Shown: one piece after another, positions 7,819 through 20,592 of the stretch | Position numbering within the stretch: the stretch's first letter is position 1 | How the letters are laid out: the number at the start of each line of letters is the position of its first letter | DNA from: JBBDMC01 sp963826055 | GTDB taxonomy: Bacteria > Pseudomonadota > Alphaproteobacteria > Rhizobiales > Kaistiaceae | DNA: 64,000 bases | Assembly (NCBI GenBank): GCA_963826055.1 | Contig: CAWGVO010000012.1 | Span: 87,139 to 151,138, forward strand | Direction of reading: 5' to 3' | Notes under the pieces: model-generated | Told to the model about the DNA's origin: nothing | What the model saw: only the letters and a program-made list of their open reading frames with translations | The model's database searches: none | Translations under genes and position numbers: made by a program

Positions 7819-8319
7819 CTAGTTCTTCTCGAATTTCGCCGGCTTCGGCATCAGCCCGGCGGCAAACGCCCTCACTTTCGCCTCGGCCACCTTGTTGCCG
7901 TGGTCGGCCTCGCTGATGGTGAGGAGCGGATCGGGCCTCTGCCCGACGCTCGCCTCGAATTCCGCCAGCACCTTGGGATAGGCCCGCCCGGCGCCCGATT
8001 GCAGCGCGAGACCGAGGACCCGCGCCTCCTTGCCGTGTTCGGCGAGCCACGTCCGCGCCGGCCCGGCCAGGCGCGCCGCCCACACCGGTGCCGTCAGGAT
8101 CACCCGGTCGTAGGCCGCCGCCGCCCTCGCCATCGGTCGGATGGCGGGCCTCCTTTTGAGGTAGGAGTCGATGAGGCAGCGGACGATGCCCCGCGCCTCG
8201 AAATCGCGGGGCTCCGCCTCGATGATCTCGGCCGTGTCGGCGCCGAGCACTGCGGCCAGCCACTCCGCCACCAGCTTCGACTTGCCCGACAGCGAGTAGT
8301 AGACCACCAGATCGGACAT
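7819..8319 (-). CDS. Flavodoxin family protein
   Basis: A 166-aa FMN-binding flavodoxin-like protein. The N-terminus MSDLVVYYSLSGKSKLVAEWL holds the phosphate-binding loop SLSGKSK after the first strand, and a later strand reads YDRVILTAPVW, typical of the flavin ring-binding side. Such proteins act as electron carriers or as WrbA/IsiB-like oxidoreductase components; the partner is unknown. The start at 8319 is the last Met before the conserved strand; a longer reading to 8382 adds an Arg-rich leader with no match. It is divergent from argG. Confidence 0.85.
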   Translation of the reverse strand: MSDLVVYYSLSGKSKLVAEWLAAVLGADTAEIIEAEPRDFEARGIVRCLIDSYLKRRPAIRPMARAAAAYDRVILTAPVWAARLAGPARTWLAEHGKEARVLGLALQSGAGRAYPKVLAEFEASVGQRPDPLLTISEADHGNKVAEAKVRAFAAGLMPKPAKFEKN

Positions 8320-8402
8320 CGGTCCGGCCACCTTCGCTTCACGCGTCGCACGAGACCTTGCGCGCCCGCCGCCGCCGGGCATTGCGTTGAATCAAACGCG
8401 GC

Positions 8403-8432
8403 TTGCCGGCCCGTCGCCGTCCGTCCTATAAG
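8403..8432 (+). promoter_or_regulatory. Candidate sigma-70 promoter of argG
   Basis: TTGCCG (8403-8408) and TATAAG (8427-8432) are separated by 18 nt and lie 40 nt before the argG start codon. This is a reasonable housekeeping promoter; no arginine-repressor box was identified. Confidence 0.4.
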
Positions 8433-8471
8433 CCGCCGACCCCGCGACAATCGCCCGGAGCGGCAAGACCG

Positions 8472-9689
<1,218 letters not shown>

Positions 9690-9818
9690 GGATGCCGCGG
9701 TAATCGGCAGGGGCTGAAAAATTTAGCACAATCATATGGTTAAGACGAACTACCGCTTAATCACGCGTTAAGTAGCCGGTGCGATGTTGCCGGTCTCCCC
9801 GAGTGCGCGGAGACGGGC

Positions 9819-11951
9819 ATGGATTCCACCGGCGTCGAGCAAACCGACAACAGTGCTCTGCTTAACGCAGCCCTGGAGAGCATGCCGTATGGCTTCTCGA
9901 TCTGGGATGAGGACTACCGCCTCATCCTGGTCAACGGTCGCTACCTCGAGATTTACAGTCTGCAGAGGGAGCGCGTCCGGCCGGGAATGTCGCTGCTGAC
10001 GATCTGCGAACTGACCATCGCCGCCGGCAATCACCCGAACGTCATGCCCGACGAATTGTTCCGGCTCTACCGCAGTCGCCTCGACGCGACCACCGACCCC
10101 GCCATCATCAATCACCACGAGAAGTCGATCCGCGGGCGAACGATCCGCTCCAACTACGCGCGCATCCCCGGCGTCGGCTGGGCGGTCACCCACGAGGACA
10201 TCACGGAGCAGGTCAGGCGCATCCAGTCGCTGCATGCCCACGAGACCGAACTGCGCCAGCAGAACATGCGTTTTTCCGCCGCGGTCAACAACATGCCGCA
10301 GGGCTTGTGCATGTTCGATGCGGAGCAGAAGCTGGTCATCTGCAACGACGCCTACGCCGAGATGTATGGCCTGCCCCCGGAGCTGCTCCGGCCGGGAACG
10401 CCGCTCAGCGATATCCTCGCCCACCGCATTGAACACAACGCCACCCCGGTCGGCGGCGCCGACGCGTACGTCAGCGACCGTTTCGACCAGGTTGCCGACG
10501 GCAAACCGGGCGCGGCAATCGTCGAATTCCAGGATGGCCGCGTCATCTCGATCCTGCACCATCCAATGGACGATGGTGGCTGGGTCTCCACCCATCAGGA
10601 CATCACCGAGCAGCGCCAGATCGAGATGCGCATCCGCCATCTGGCCCGCCACGATTCGTTGACCGACCTGCCCAACCGCCTGATGTTCCACGAGGAGATG
10701 AAGGCTGCCGAGGCGCGGATCAGGCATCGCCAGATCCTCGCCGTCCTCGCTATCGACCTCGACCATTTCAAGCTGGTGAACGACGGCCTCGGTCATGCCA
10801 TCGGCGACGCCGTCCTCAAGATGGTCGCCGACCGCCTGCGCTCCGCGTGCCGCGAGGGCGATATGGTGGCCCGCCTCGGCGGCGACGAGTTCGCCATCCT
10901 CTCCGGCGTTCTCCAGCGTCCGGACGACGCCGCCGCGCTTGCCAAGCGCATCGTCACCCGCATCGGCGAGCCGTTCCTTGTCGACGGTCACAACATCATG
11001 ATCGGTGCCAGCGTCGGCATCGCCGTCGCCCCGGGCGACGGCACTGACACCGACATGCTGCTGAAGAACGCCGACCTCGCCCTCTACCGCGCCAAGGGCG
11101 AGGGCCGCAGTGCCTTCCACTTCTTCGAGCAAGGCATGGACGCCGCCCTGCAGGTCCGCCACGCGATGGAGCTTGAGTTGCGCCAGGCGATCGCGCGAAG
11201 CGAGTTCCGGCTGGTCTTCCAGCCGCTGTTCAATCTCGATCAGAAGCGCGTTTCAGGGCTGGAGGCCCTGCTTCGCTGGTACCACCCCGAACGTGGCACC
11301 ATCGAGCCGGCAGAGTTCCTTCCCGTCGCCGAAGAGACCGGGCTGATCGTCGCCATCGGCGAATGGGCACTCAACGAAGCGTGCCGCGTCGGCGTCGGCT
11401 GGCCCGACGACGTCAGCGTCGCCGTCAACGTTTCGGCGGTCCAGTTCCGCAACCGCAACCTGCCGCAGCACGTCAAGGCGGCGCTTGAGCACTCCGGGCT
11501 CGCGCCCGCCCGGCTGGAGCTTGAGGTCACCGAGTCGGTTCTGCTCGCCGACGGAGTCCCCACCATCACCATCCTGCGCCAGTTGCGCGAGCTTGGCGTC
11601 CGCATCTCCGTCGACAATTTCGGCACCGGCTATTCGGCCCTCAGCCACCTGCGCTCGTTCCCGTTCGACAAGGTCAAGATCGACAAATCGTTCGTCCAGG
11701 AGATCACCCACGCCGAGGACCGCCGCGCCATCGTCGACGCCGTTATCGGTCTCGGCCGCACCCTCGGCATGTCGACCACCGCCGAGGGCGTCGAGACCAG
11801 TGCCCAGCTCGACCTCGTCCGCGCCAAGGGCTGCACCGAGGTCCAGGGCTTCCTCTTCTCCCCGCCCCTTCCCGCCGCCTCGGTCGAGCGGCTGTTCTCC
11901 CGCAGGGCCGGGCTGGAGGAGTGGACCGAGGCGCTGCGCCAGACGGGCTGA
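9819..11951 (+). CDS. PAS-PAS-GGDEF-EAL c-di-GMP signalling protein
   Basis: A 710-aa soluble protein. Two PAS-like domains (roughly residues 15-130 and 140-270, each starting MPYGFSIWD or MPQGLCMFD) are followed by a GGDEF domain (280-445) and an EAL domain (455-700). The cyclase site RLGGDEFA is intact, with an upstream REGD inhibitory I-site. In the EAL domain most ligands are present (LEALLRW, NVSAVQF, LEVTES, KIDKSF, TAEGVE), but the usual DDFGTG reads VDNFGTG, so one of two acidic metal ligands is Asn. I infer a net cyclase with a weakened or regulatory EAL domain. It has no transmembrane segment. Confidence 0.92.
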   Translation: MDSTGVEQTDNSALLNAALESMPYGFSIWDEDYRLILVNGRYLEIYSLQRERVRPGMSLLTICELTIAAGNHPNVMPDELFRLYRSRLDATTDPAIINHHEKSIRGRTIRSNYARIPGVGWAVTHEDITEQVRRIQSLHAHETELRQQNMRFSAAVNNMPQGLCMFDAEQKLVICNDAYAEMYGLPPELLRPGTPLSDILAHRIEHNATPVGGADAYVSDRFDQVADGKPGAAIVEFQDGRVISILHHPMDDGGWVSTHQDITEQRQIEMRIRHLARHDSLTDLPNRLMFHEEMKAAEARIRHRQILAVLAIDLDHFKLVNDGLGHAIGDAVLKMVADRLRSACREGDMVARLGGDEFAILSGVLQRPDDAAALAKRIVTRIGEPFLVDGHNIMIGASVGIAVAPGDGTDTDMLLKNADLALYRAKGEGRSAFHFFEQGMDAALQVRHAMELELRQAIARSEFRLVFQPLFNLDQKRVSGLEALLRWYHPERGTIEPAEFLPVAEETGLIVAIGEWALNEACRVGVGWPDDVSVAVNVSAVQFRNRNLPQHVKAALEHSGLAPARLELEVTESVLLADGVPTITILRQLRELGVRISVDNFGTGYSALSHLRSFPFDKVKIDKSFVQEITHAEDRRAIVDAVIGLGRTLGMSTTAEGVETSAQLDLVRAKGCTEVQGFLFSPPLPAASVERLFSRRAGLEEWTEALRQTG

Positions 11952-12041
11952 TTTCTTGGGCATCCGGCGCCGATTGCGCCCGGCGGCGCCGATCACCACA
12001 TGGAAATTGCGCGGAACCCAGCCGCGGCGGAAGGATTAGGC

Positions 12042-13160
12042 ATGCCCTGGTCGATCACCATTGCCCGGATTGCCGGTAGCGAGATCCGCATCCACCTGAC
12101 GTTTCTGATCCTGCTCGCGTTCTACGCCTGGGTCGGTTACCAGCAGGGCGGCGCCGCGGCGGCCATCGATACCGTGGCGTTCGTGATCGCGCTCTTCGCC
12201 TGCGTTGTGCTGCACGAGCTCGGCCACGCCCTTGCCGCCCGCCGCTACGGCATCGCCACGCCGGACATCACCCTGCTCCCCATCGGCGGTCTCGCCCGCC
12301 TGTCGCGCATTCCCGACAACCCGGCCGAGGAGATCGTCATCGCGGTCGCCGGCCCCCTGGTCAACGTGGTCATCGCCGCCGTGCTCATCCTCGTCCTCGG
12401 CGGACACTTCAATCCCGGCGACATCGCCACGATCGAGAACCCGACGGCGGGCTTCCTCAACCGCCTGGCGGTGGTCAACGTCTTCCTCGTGCTGTTCAAC
12501 CTGATCCCGGCCTTCCCCATGGACGGCGGCCGGGTGCTGCGCGCGCTGCTGGCCTTCCGCCTCGGGCGCCGCCGCGCCACCGAGATCGCCGCCCGCATCG
12601 GCCAGGGCCTTGCCTTCGTCTTCGGCTTCCTCGGCCTCTTGTACGGCAACTACATCCTGGTGTTCATCGCCTTCTTCGTTTACCTCGCCGCCGCCGGCGA
12701 GGCCGGCGACGCGACGCTGCGCGATGCTGTGCGCAAGGTCCCGGTCGACCGCGCCATGGTCAGCGCCTTCGAGAGCCTCGGCACCCAGGCGACCGTGGAC
12801 GACGCCGCCGACGCCCTCATCCGCACCACCCAGCGCGAGTTCCCCGTCGTCGACGGCGCCGGCCGCCTGCGCGGTTTCCTCTCCCGCGACGCCATGATCA
12901 GGGCGATGAAGGCCACCGGCCCCGCCACCCCCGTCCTCGACGTCATGACCCGCGACGTGCCGACAGTGCGCTCCGGCCAGTCGCTGGAGCTGGCGCTCCG
13001 CCTGATGCAGGAGGGCTCCGCCTCCGAGGTCGGCGTCATCGCCGAAGACCAGCGCCTGATCGGCTACGTCAGCCGCGAAAATCTCGCCGAATTCATGATG
13101 GTCGAGGACGCCGAGGCCGGCGAGCCGCCCGATCGCGGCCGCCGCCGCGCCCCCGTCTGA
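12042..13160 (+). CDS. Site-2 protease family protein (M50) with CBS domains
   Basis: A 372-aa intramembrane zinc metalloprotease. HELGH at residues 58-62 supplies two His ligands and the catalytic Glu, and NLIPAFPMDGGR, in a later transmembrane helix, supplies the Asp ligand. About six membrane segments fill the first 230 residues. The C-terminal third is a pair of CBS domains, starting near VSAFESLGTQATVDDAADAL, which probably sense adenine nucleotides. This is the Rip3/SpoIVFB-like group without PDZ domains. ATG 12042, after AAGGA, is preferred over an in-frame start at 12000. The substrate is unknown. Confidence 0.9.
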   Translation: MPWSITIARIAGSEIRIHLTFLILLAFYAWVGYQQGGAAAAIDTVAFVIALFACVVLHELGHALAARRYGIATPDITLLPIGGLARLSRIPDNPAEEIVIAVAGPLVNVVIAAVLILVLGGHFNPGDIATIENPTAGFLNRLAVVNVFLVLFNLIPAFPMDGGRVLRALLAFRLGRRRATEIAARIGQGLAFVFGFLGLLYGNYILVFIAFFVYLAAAGEAGDATLRDAVRKVPVDRAMVSAFESLGTQATVDDAADALIRTTQREFPVVDGAGRLRGFLSRDAMIRAMKATGPATPVLDVMTRDVPTVRSGQSLELALRLMQEGSASEVGVIAEDQRLIGYVSRENLAEFMMVEDAEAGEPPDRGRRRAPV

Positions 13161-13241
13161 GGGCCTCATTTGCCGCGATTGTGTTTGCCGTCCGCCCCCC
13201 TATAGTGCGCCGCCGCCACCGCCTCCCCCCCGAGCCTCTGA

Positions 13242-15056
<1,815 letters not shown>

Positions 15057-15083
15057 CGCGACCTGCGCGTCAGTTGCGGCCCC

Positions 15084-15176
15084 ACCCGCTTTGTCGTCCC
15101 GCACGTGGTGCGCAGCCCGCCTGACGGTGCCACGCACCAGTCGCGTGACCCCTACCCGCTTTGTCGTCCCGCACGT
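15084..15176. repeat. 23-bp direct repeat pair after typA
   Basis: An identical 23-bp unit (ACCCGCTTTGTCGTCCC then GCACGT) occurs at 15084-15106 and 15154-15176, 70 nt apart. No coding sequence overlaps it. It might be a remnant of a small repeated element or part of a composite terminator. Confidence 0.75.
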
Positions 15177-15210
15177 CTGAACGCGGCGCGGCATGACGTG
15201 ATGCTTCGCC

Positions 15211-15263
15211 AACCCTCCCCTTGCGGGAGGGTCGAAACTGCGAAGCAGTTTCGGGGAGGGGTT
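15211..15263. repeat. Palindromic repeat family B, copy 1
   Basis: Outer arms AACCCTCCCC and GGGGAGGGGTT enclose a first small hairpin (CCCTCC/GGAGGG) and a perfect inner hairpin CGAAACTGC-GAA-GCAGTTTCG at 15233-15253. It lies between the convergent typA and CHASE2 genes and would fold strongly in either transcript, so a bidirectional terminator role is plausible. Confidence 0.8.
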
Positions 15264-15297
15264 CGAAAAGTGGATAGCGGGCAGTCGCGCCGGTGCC

Positions 15298-18046
15298 TCA
15301 CGCCATGCGGCGCGCGCCCTCGGTGAGCTTGGCGATGATATGGCGGGCCGGCACCGGCGCGCTGAACAGGTAGCCCTGTCCCTCGTCGCAGCCGAGCAGC
15401 CGCAGGAAGGCGATCTGCTCCTGCTTCTCGATCCCCTCGGCATTGAGACGGATGCCGAGCGACTGCGCCAGCGCCCCCACCGCGCGCACGATCGCCACCG
15501 CCTCGTGGTCGAGCGGCAGCCCGGTGATGAACGAGCGGTCGAGCTTGACCTTGTCGATCGGGAACTTGTGCAGGTAGGCGAGCGACGAATAGCCGGTGCC
15601 GAAATCGTCGAGCGCGAAGCCGACGCCGAGTTCGCGCAGTTCGCGCATCGTCTCGTCGACCCGCTCGTGTTCCTGGACGAAGAGCGACTCGGTGATCTCC
15701 AGCTCGAACATGCGGGCCGGCAACCCCGATTTTCGGAGTGCCCGCTTGACCGCGCCGACGAGGTCGCCGCGCATGAACTGGACCGGCGAGACGTTGACCG
15801 CGACCTTGACCGGGGTCGGCCAGCCTGCGACGTCCGCCGCCGCGTGCTCCAGCACCCATTCCCCCAGCGATCCGATCAGCCCGATGGTTTCGGCAATCGG
15901 GATGAACTCGCTCGGGCCCACCAGCCCGCGTGCCGGGTGGCGCCAGTAGAGCAGCGCCTCGACCCCGACGATCGCGTTGGTCCTGAGGTCGATCTGGGGC
16001 TGGTAGTAGATCTCGAACTGGTTGCGCTCGAAGGCCTCCCACAGCTCCACTTCGAGCCCCTGGCGGGCCCCCTCGCCGACCGCCATGTCGGCGTCGAAGA
16101 CGACCCACTCGTTGCCGCCCGCCGCCTTGGCGCGATAGAGCGCTGTGTCGGCGGCCTTCAGGAGCTCGGCGGCATCCCGACTGTCCCCGGCCATCACGAT
16201 GCCGAAGCTCAGCGCGGCGATCAGCCGGTGACGGCCGAGGTCGAAGGCTTCGCCGACCCGCGCGATCAGGTCCGTTGCAAGTGCTCTCGCGCGGGTCTCG
16301 GCGTCGGCGCCGACGGCCAGCACGGCGAATTTGTCGCCGTCCAGCCGGGCGAGGAGGTCCCCCGGTTTCAACTGCTTGGCGATCCGCTGCGCCACCGCCG
16401 ACAGCAACATGTCGCCCACCGTGAAGCCGAGCGTCTCGTTGACGCGATGGAAGCGGTCGAGGCCGACCAGGATCACCGCGCATGGGCCGGCGCCGAGATG
16501 CTCCAGCCGCTCGACGAACTGGTTGCGGTTGGCAAGCCCGGTGAGCGTGTCGAAGCGAGCCAGATAAGCAAGGCGCGCCTCGGCCAGACGCCGCACCGTC
16601 ACGTCCGAGAACGTCAGGCAGGCGATGAAACCGTCCTCCCTCGCGCTCCCGTCTATGGCGAGCCCGCCGCTCATGCGCGACGGCGTCACCACGTAATCGA
16701 TGATGCGTCGTTCCCTGCCCGCCAGCGGATGCTCGAAATCGTGGACGCCGCTCTCTTCCCAGCGACCGGCCTTCAGATCCTCGATCGCGGTCCTCAGCGC
16801 CGCCGTCATCTCGCCCGGCAGCCGGTCAACCGCCTTGACGCCGACAAGCCCGTCGTGCGCGCCCAGCAGTTGCTCCGCGGTGCGGCTCGCCGCCACGATC
16901 GTCCCGGCCTCGTCGACCACCAGCACGCCGGCGAAGTTGTCGGCGATGACCCGGTCGAGGATCGTCTGGGTATTGTGGGTCTGGTTGCGCGAGATGATGA
17001 GCAGGATGCGGCGGAAGTCGATCTCGCGCGCCATGGTGGCGAGCGCCAGCAGCGCCAGCGCGATTTGCGCGACGCCGGTCATCGGCGCCAGTGCGAAGCG
17101 CGCCTGGACAACGGTGGCGGCGGCCTCGAGCAAGACGGCGGTGGCGGCGGCCGCGCCGACGACCACCGTCCAGCGCGCCCCACCGACCACGATCGCCGCG
17201 CCGGCGAGGATGAAGGCCAGCATCAGGTACGTGGCGACCGGCCCGGTTCGGGCGAGCGTGCGTCCCTGCAGGATGCTCTCGGCGGCCAGCACTTGCAGGG
17301 TCGTGCCGCTGACGGTGCCGTAAACCGGTACGAAGAAGAAGTCGCGCAACTCGACGGCGCTCGCGCCGATGATCACCTTCTTGCCGGCGATGCGGCTCGG
17401 CGGCGATATTGCCGTCGATGAGGTCGATCGCTGACACGCGATCGATGCGGTCGGCGGCGATGCTGAAATCGATCAAGAAGTCGCGGCCGACCGTGCCGGT
17501 GCGGCCGCCCAGCATCGCCGCCAATGACGGAAATGGTTGCCCGTAGAGCACGTCGCTGTACGCCATACGGCGCACGGCACCGTCGGCGTCGGGTGCCACG
17601 GTGACGCTGGCGAGCCAGGCGTGCCGGGCGAAGCGTTCGATCGGCTGGTTGGCGACGGTGCCGGCACCGGAGGTGGTCGCCTTCTGCGAGAACGCCGCCA
17701 GGATGACGGAATCGCCGGCTCGCGCGAGTGCCGCCTCGAGGGCGGCATCCTCCTCCTCGCTCGAGGCGGCGCTGAAATCGACGTCGAAGGCGATTTCCCC
17801 TGCCTTGAGTTCACGCAGGCGGTCGATGATCGTGGCATCGATGCTGCGCGGCCACGGCCAGCGACCGATCGCCGACAGGCTTTTGGCGTCGATGTCGACG
17901 ATGACCGTCTGCCCGGTCGGCGCACGCGGGACCGCCTGCATTCTGAGCGCGCTCAGATGATCGTCGAGCCAGCGCCCGCCGCCGCCGATCTGGATCGGCA
18001 CCGCGAGCACCGCGACGAAGAGAAGGGGAAGAAAGCGGCGGATCAT
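15298..18046 (-). CDS. CHASE2-PAS-GGDEF-EAL signalling protein (one frameshift)
   Basis: A membrane sensor of about 915 aa. The N-terminal TM (FLPLLFVAVLAVPIQ) leads into a periplasmic CHASE2 domain with VIVDIDAKSLSAIGRWPWPR, then three TM helices, a PAS domain, GGDEF and EAL. One extra base near 17392-17398 breaks the frame inside CHASE2 (DLIDGNIAAE then IAGKKVIIGAS); everything downstream is normal, so sequencing error is likely. The GGDEF site is degenerate (RLDGDKFA) and the I-site Arg is Lys. The EAL site is intact (VEALLYW, NVSPVQF, LEITES, LDDFGTG, KLDRSF). I infer a c-di-GMP phosphodiesterase. It lies 72 nt downstream of a FecR-domain gene, probably as one operon. Confidence 0.88.
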
Positions 18047-18118
18047 CTGCCAGTCGGTCCAGCCGCCGCCGCGCCGCCGGATCCCGGCACATCGTGGTCG
18101 GGCGGCGCCATGAAAGAA

Positions 18119-19072
18119 CTAGTTGCCGAGGCCGACGTGGACCCCGCCGAGGTCGACGCTGATACCGCCTCCGCCGGCCTCCACACCGACGACTCCGCCG
18201 ACGCTGACGCTGGCGCCGCCGCCGCCGACACTGGCGTCGGCAACCCCGTTGACGCTCACGCCGATACCGCCGCCGTCGGCCGAGGCCGTGACGACATCGC
18301 CGACGCTGAGGCCGACGCCGCCGCTGCCGGCATCGATGTCGACGAGGCCGCTGCCGACATCGAGCCCGACGCCGCCGTCGCCCGACACGCTGAGGCTGGC
18401 CAGTCCGCTGCCGACGCTGACGCCACCGCCGACGCTCGCCTGATTGATGACCGTTGTCGGCGTGCCGTCGGGCGCGAGCGGCGGCGCGCCTTGCAGGATC
18501 GGCGCCAGCGGCCCCTGCCCGGTTATCGCGATGGCGCCGCCGGGGCGGACGGTCGCCTGCTGGCCCGCCGTCACATCGACGACCTGGCCGCTCTTCAGTC
18601 CGGTCACCTCGACGCGGCCGCGCGCGACCTTGACCACGTCACCGGTACCGAACACGCCGACGGCGAAGTGCGTGCCCTTGACCACGGCGGCGAGCTCGGG
18701 CGTCGTCACCGAGAAGTGCTGGACGTTTTTCTTCTCCACGGTGAACTCGACCACGCCGGCCGCCTGCACGATGCGGGTGAACTGGCGGTCGCTCGGGCCG
18801 GGCGGCAGGGCCACCACGGCGTTCGGCCCGACGATCATCTGCTCCTGCGCCCGCACCAGCATGGCGCGGCTGTTGTCGCCGGTCTTCAGCACACCGCCGG
18901 GCGGCAGCGCCTCTCCGGTCGACAGCGACACCGGCCGCGCGCCGTCGGCCTCGACGACGACGTTGCCGCTCATCTGGACCACCTGCCAGTCCGCCGCGGC
19001 GGCGGCACTGGCGGCAAGGGCCACGAGGGCCATCAGCAACCACGACAGGGCGGCACTTGAGCGGCGCTTCAT
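18119..19072 (-). CDS. FecR-domain protein with glycine-rich repeat tail
   Basis: A 317-aa exported protein. A signal peptide (MKRRSSAALSWLLMALVALA then ASAAAA) precedes a FecR domain, about residues 30-190, with VVEADGARPVSLSTGEALPP, MIVGPNAVVAL, VEFTVEK and FSVTTPELAAVVKGTHFAVG. The last 105 residues are almost only Gly, Val, Ser, Asp and Ala in alternating short units such as GGGVSVGSGL and GGVGLDVGSGLVDID, about ten residues each, suggesting a beta-solenoid or flexible adhesin-like tail. GGGAGAGACGAA lies just upstream of ATG 19072. It is the likely periplasmic partner of the adjacent CHASE2 sensor; this pairing is inferred from gene order. Confidence 0.85.
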   Translation of the reverse strand: MKRRSSAALSWLLMALVALAASAAAAADWQVVQMSGNVVVEADGARPVSLSTGEALPPGGVLKTGDNSRAMLVRAQEQMIVGPNAVVALPPGPSDRQFTRIVQAAGVVEFTVEKKNVQHFSVTTPELAAVVKGTHFAVGVFGTGDVVKVARGRVEVTGLKSGQVVDVTAGQQATVRPGGAIAITGQGPLAPILQGAPPLAPDGTPTTVINQASVGGGVSVGSGLASLSVSGDGGVGLDVGSGLVDIDAGSGGVGLSVGDVVTASADGGGIGVSVNGVADASVGGGGASVSVGGVVGVEAGGGGISVDLGGVHVGLGN

Positions 19073-19322
19073 TTCGTCTCTCCCGGTCGGAGGCGAGGCG
19101 ACAATGCGGGCCTGCATGCTAGAGGCGAAGGTGTTGTGCGAAGGCAAACGGCCGCGGCGGCATTTGACTAAAATTGTCCGACCCCGCTGTCCCCTTCTCC
19201 CGACAGCCCCTCGCACCCGCCTCGGCAGCACTCGCAGCAGGGGTGCAACACCGTCAAAAAAACCTTTCCCGACAACGTCTGAATTGCTTTGCACGGCCGA
19301 AAGCGGTGGTAAGCTTGGCGTT

Positions 19323-19838
19323 ATGAGCACGCTCGTGATCGGGGTCAGGCGGGCCGAAGCCCGCGATGCCGAGGCCATCACTGCCGTCCACGACGCCGCC
19401 TGGCGCTACGCCTACGATGGCGTGATTCCGGCCAAGGAATTGGCCCGCATCATCGCGCGGCGCGGCCCCCGCTGGTGGGATCGCGCCATCCGCCGCGGCA
19501 CCGCCATCCTGGTGCTGGAGGCCGGCGGCACCATCTGCGGCTACGCCACCTTCGGCCCGAATCGGGCGCGCAACCTCGTCCAGAAGGGCGAGATTTACGA
19601 GATCTACGTGAAGCCGGAATATCAGGGCGTCGGCCTCGGCACCCGTCTGTTCCTGTCGGCGCGGCGGGAGCTCGCCCGCTTCGGCTTCGACTCGGTCGTG
19701 GTGTGGGCGCTCGCCGACAACGACAACGCCTGCCGCTTCTACCGCAACGCCGGCGGCCGCAAGGTCGCGCGCGCCAACGAGCGCTTCGGCGAGGTGTCGC
19801 TGACCAAGATCGCCTACGCCTGGGGCCGGGCGAACTAG
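19323..19838 (+). CDS. GNAT family N-acetyltransferase (RimI-like)
   Basis: A 171-aa acetyltransferase. The N-terminal GNAT helix pair (ITAVHDAAWRYAYDGVIP) is followed by ICGYATFGPN, the strand EIYEIYVKPEYQGVGLGTRLF with the acetyl-CoA loop QGVGLGTRL, and a closing VVVWALADNDNACRFYRNAGG. The substrate is unknown. ATG 19323 is used because the conserved fold begins about six residues later; a much longer upstream frame is antisense to the FecR gene. Its last four bases overlap the convergent DUF167 gene. Confidence 0.88.
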   Translation: MSTLVIGVRRAEARDAEAITAVHDAAWRYAYDGVIPAKELARIIARRGPRWWDRAIRRGTAILVLEAGGTICGYATFGPNRARNLVQKGEIYEIYVKPEYQGVGLGTRLFLSARRELARFGFDSVVVWALADNDNACRFYRNAGGRKVARANERFGEVSLTKIAYAWGRAN

Positions 19839-20149
19839 CCTCGTTTCGGCCAGCTTTCCACGATCCGCATCAGTTCGGCCACCTCACCGGCGATTCTGAC
19901 CTGCTTCAGCCGCTGACCGCCACCGGCGGCGATGGCAACCGCCGATTTCGGGCGACCGAAGGTCTTCGCCATCAGCGCAATCAGCGCCGCGTTGGCCGCG
20001 CCGGCCTCGGGCAGCGCCCGCACCCGCACGCGGGCGACCTCCCGCCCATCGGCCAGCGTACCGATTCCCTCGACCGCATCGCGGTCGGCCCGCGGCGTCA
20101 GCCGCACGGCGACCACGATCGCGCCGGCCTCGGTCCTGTAGCAGGCCAC
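19835..20149 (-). CDS. DUF167 family protein (YggU)
   Basis: A 104-aa YggU-type protein. The conserved elements are VRLTPRADRDAVEGI near the start, VRVRALPEAGAANAALIALMA in the middle, and KSAVAIAAGGGQRLKQVRIAG at the end. These define the small alpha/beta DUF167 fold of unknown function. It lies 3 nt downstream of yggT on the same strand, an association conserved across Proteobacteria, so the two are translated from one message. Confidence 0.9.
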   Translation of the reverse strand: MACYRTEAGAIVVAVRLTPRADRDAVEGIGTLADGREVARVRVRALPEAGAANAALIALMAKTFGRPKSAVAIAAGGGQRLKQVRIAGEVAELMRIVESWPKRG

Positions 20150-20152
20150 CGA

Positions 20153-20443
20153 TCAGGCAAGCGCGCGGTAGAAGAACTCGAACAACAGATTGCGCAGGAA
20201 GATAAGCAGCAGGATCAGCACGACCGGCGACAGGTCGAGGCCACCGAACACCGGCAGCACCCGTCGGATCGGCCTTAGTGCCGGCTCGGTCAGCCGCCAC
20301 AGCGCATCGGCGATCATCGACACCGCCTGGTTGCGCGTGTTGACCACGTTGAAAGCGATCAGCCACGACAGGACTGCGCTGGCGATGAGCACCCAGATGT
20401 AGAGCTGGATGACCGTGGCGATCAGGTTGAGCAGGGAGAACAT
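20153..20443 (-). CDS. YggT family membrane protein
   Basis: A 96-aa protein with two long hydrophobic helices, near residues 8-28 (IATVIQLYIWVLIASAVLSW) and 68-90 (LSPVVLILLLIFLRNLLFEF). The central LTEPALRPIRRVLPVFGGLD is the family signature. YggT proteins are linked to cell division, K+ homeostasis or YggS/SepF-type neighbours, but the molecular role is unsettled. It is the first gene of a yggT-DUF167 pair. Confidence 0.92.
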   Translation of the reverse strand: MFSLLNLIATVIQLYIWVLIASAVLSWLIAFNVVNTRNQAVSMIADALWRLTEPALRPIRRVLPVFGGLDLSPVVLILLLIFLRNLLFEFFYRALA

Positions 20444-20548
20444 CGCTGGTTCCGCATCGTGGCACCGAGCGCTTCGCGCGACGAGCTTGGTTTAAGGCCC
20501 GCCCGGAAGTACCGCAAGCCCTGCCGGGCCCGAACGCCTCGCGTTTGC

Positions 20549-20577
20549 TTGACAGTCCGGCGACCCAAACCCTAAAT
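20549..20577 (+). promoter_or_regulatory. Promoter of the tRNA-Ala gene
   Basis: A consensus -35 TTGACA at 20549-20554 and CTAAAT at 20572-20577 have a 17-nt spacer and lie 15 nt before the mature tRNA 5' end. Position and consensus fit a strong sigma-70 promoter. Confidence 0.6.
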
Positions 20578-20592
20578 GGCGGCGACCTTTGA

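Noticed and set aside
15084..15263. A small CRISPR array downstream of typA
   Set aside because: Only two direct repeats exist, spaced 70 nt apart, and the neighbouring palindrome differs in sequence; there are no cas genes.
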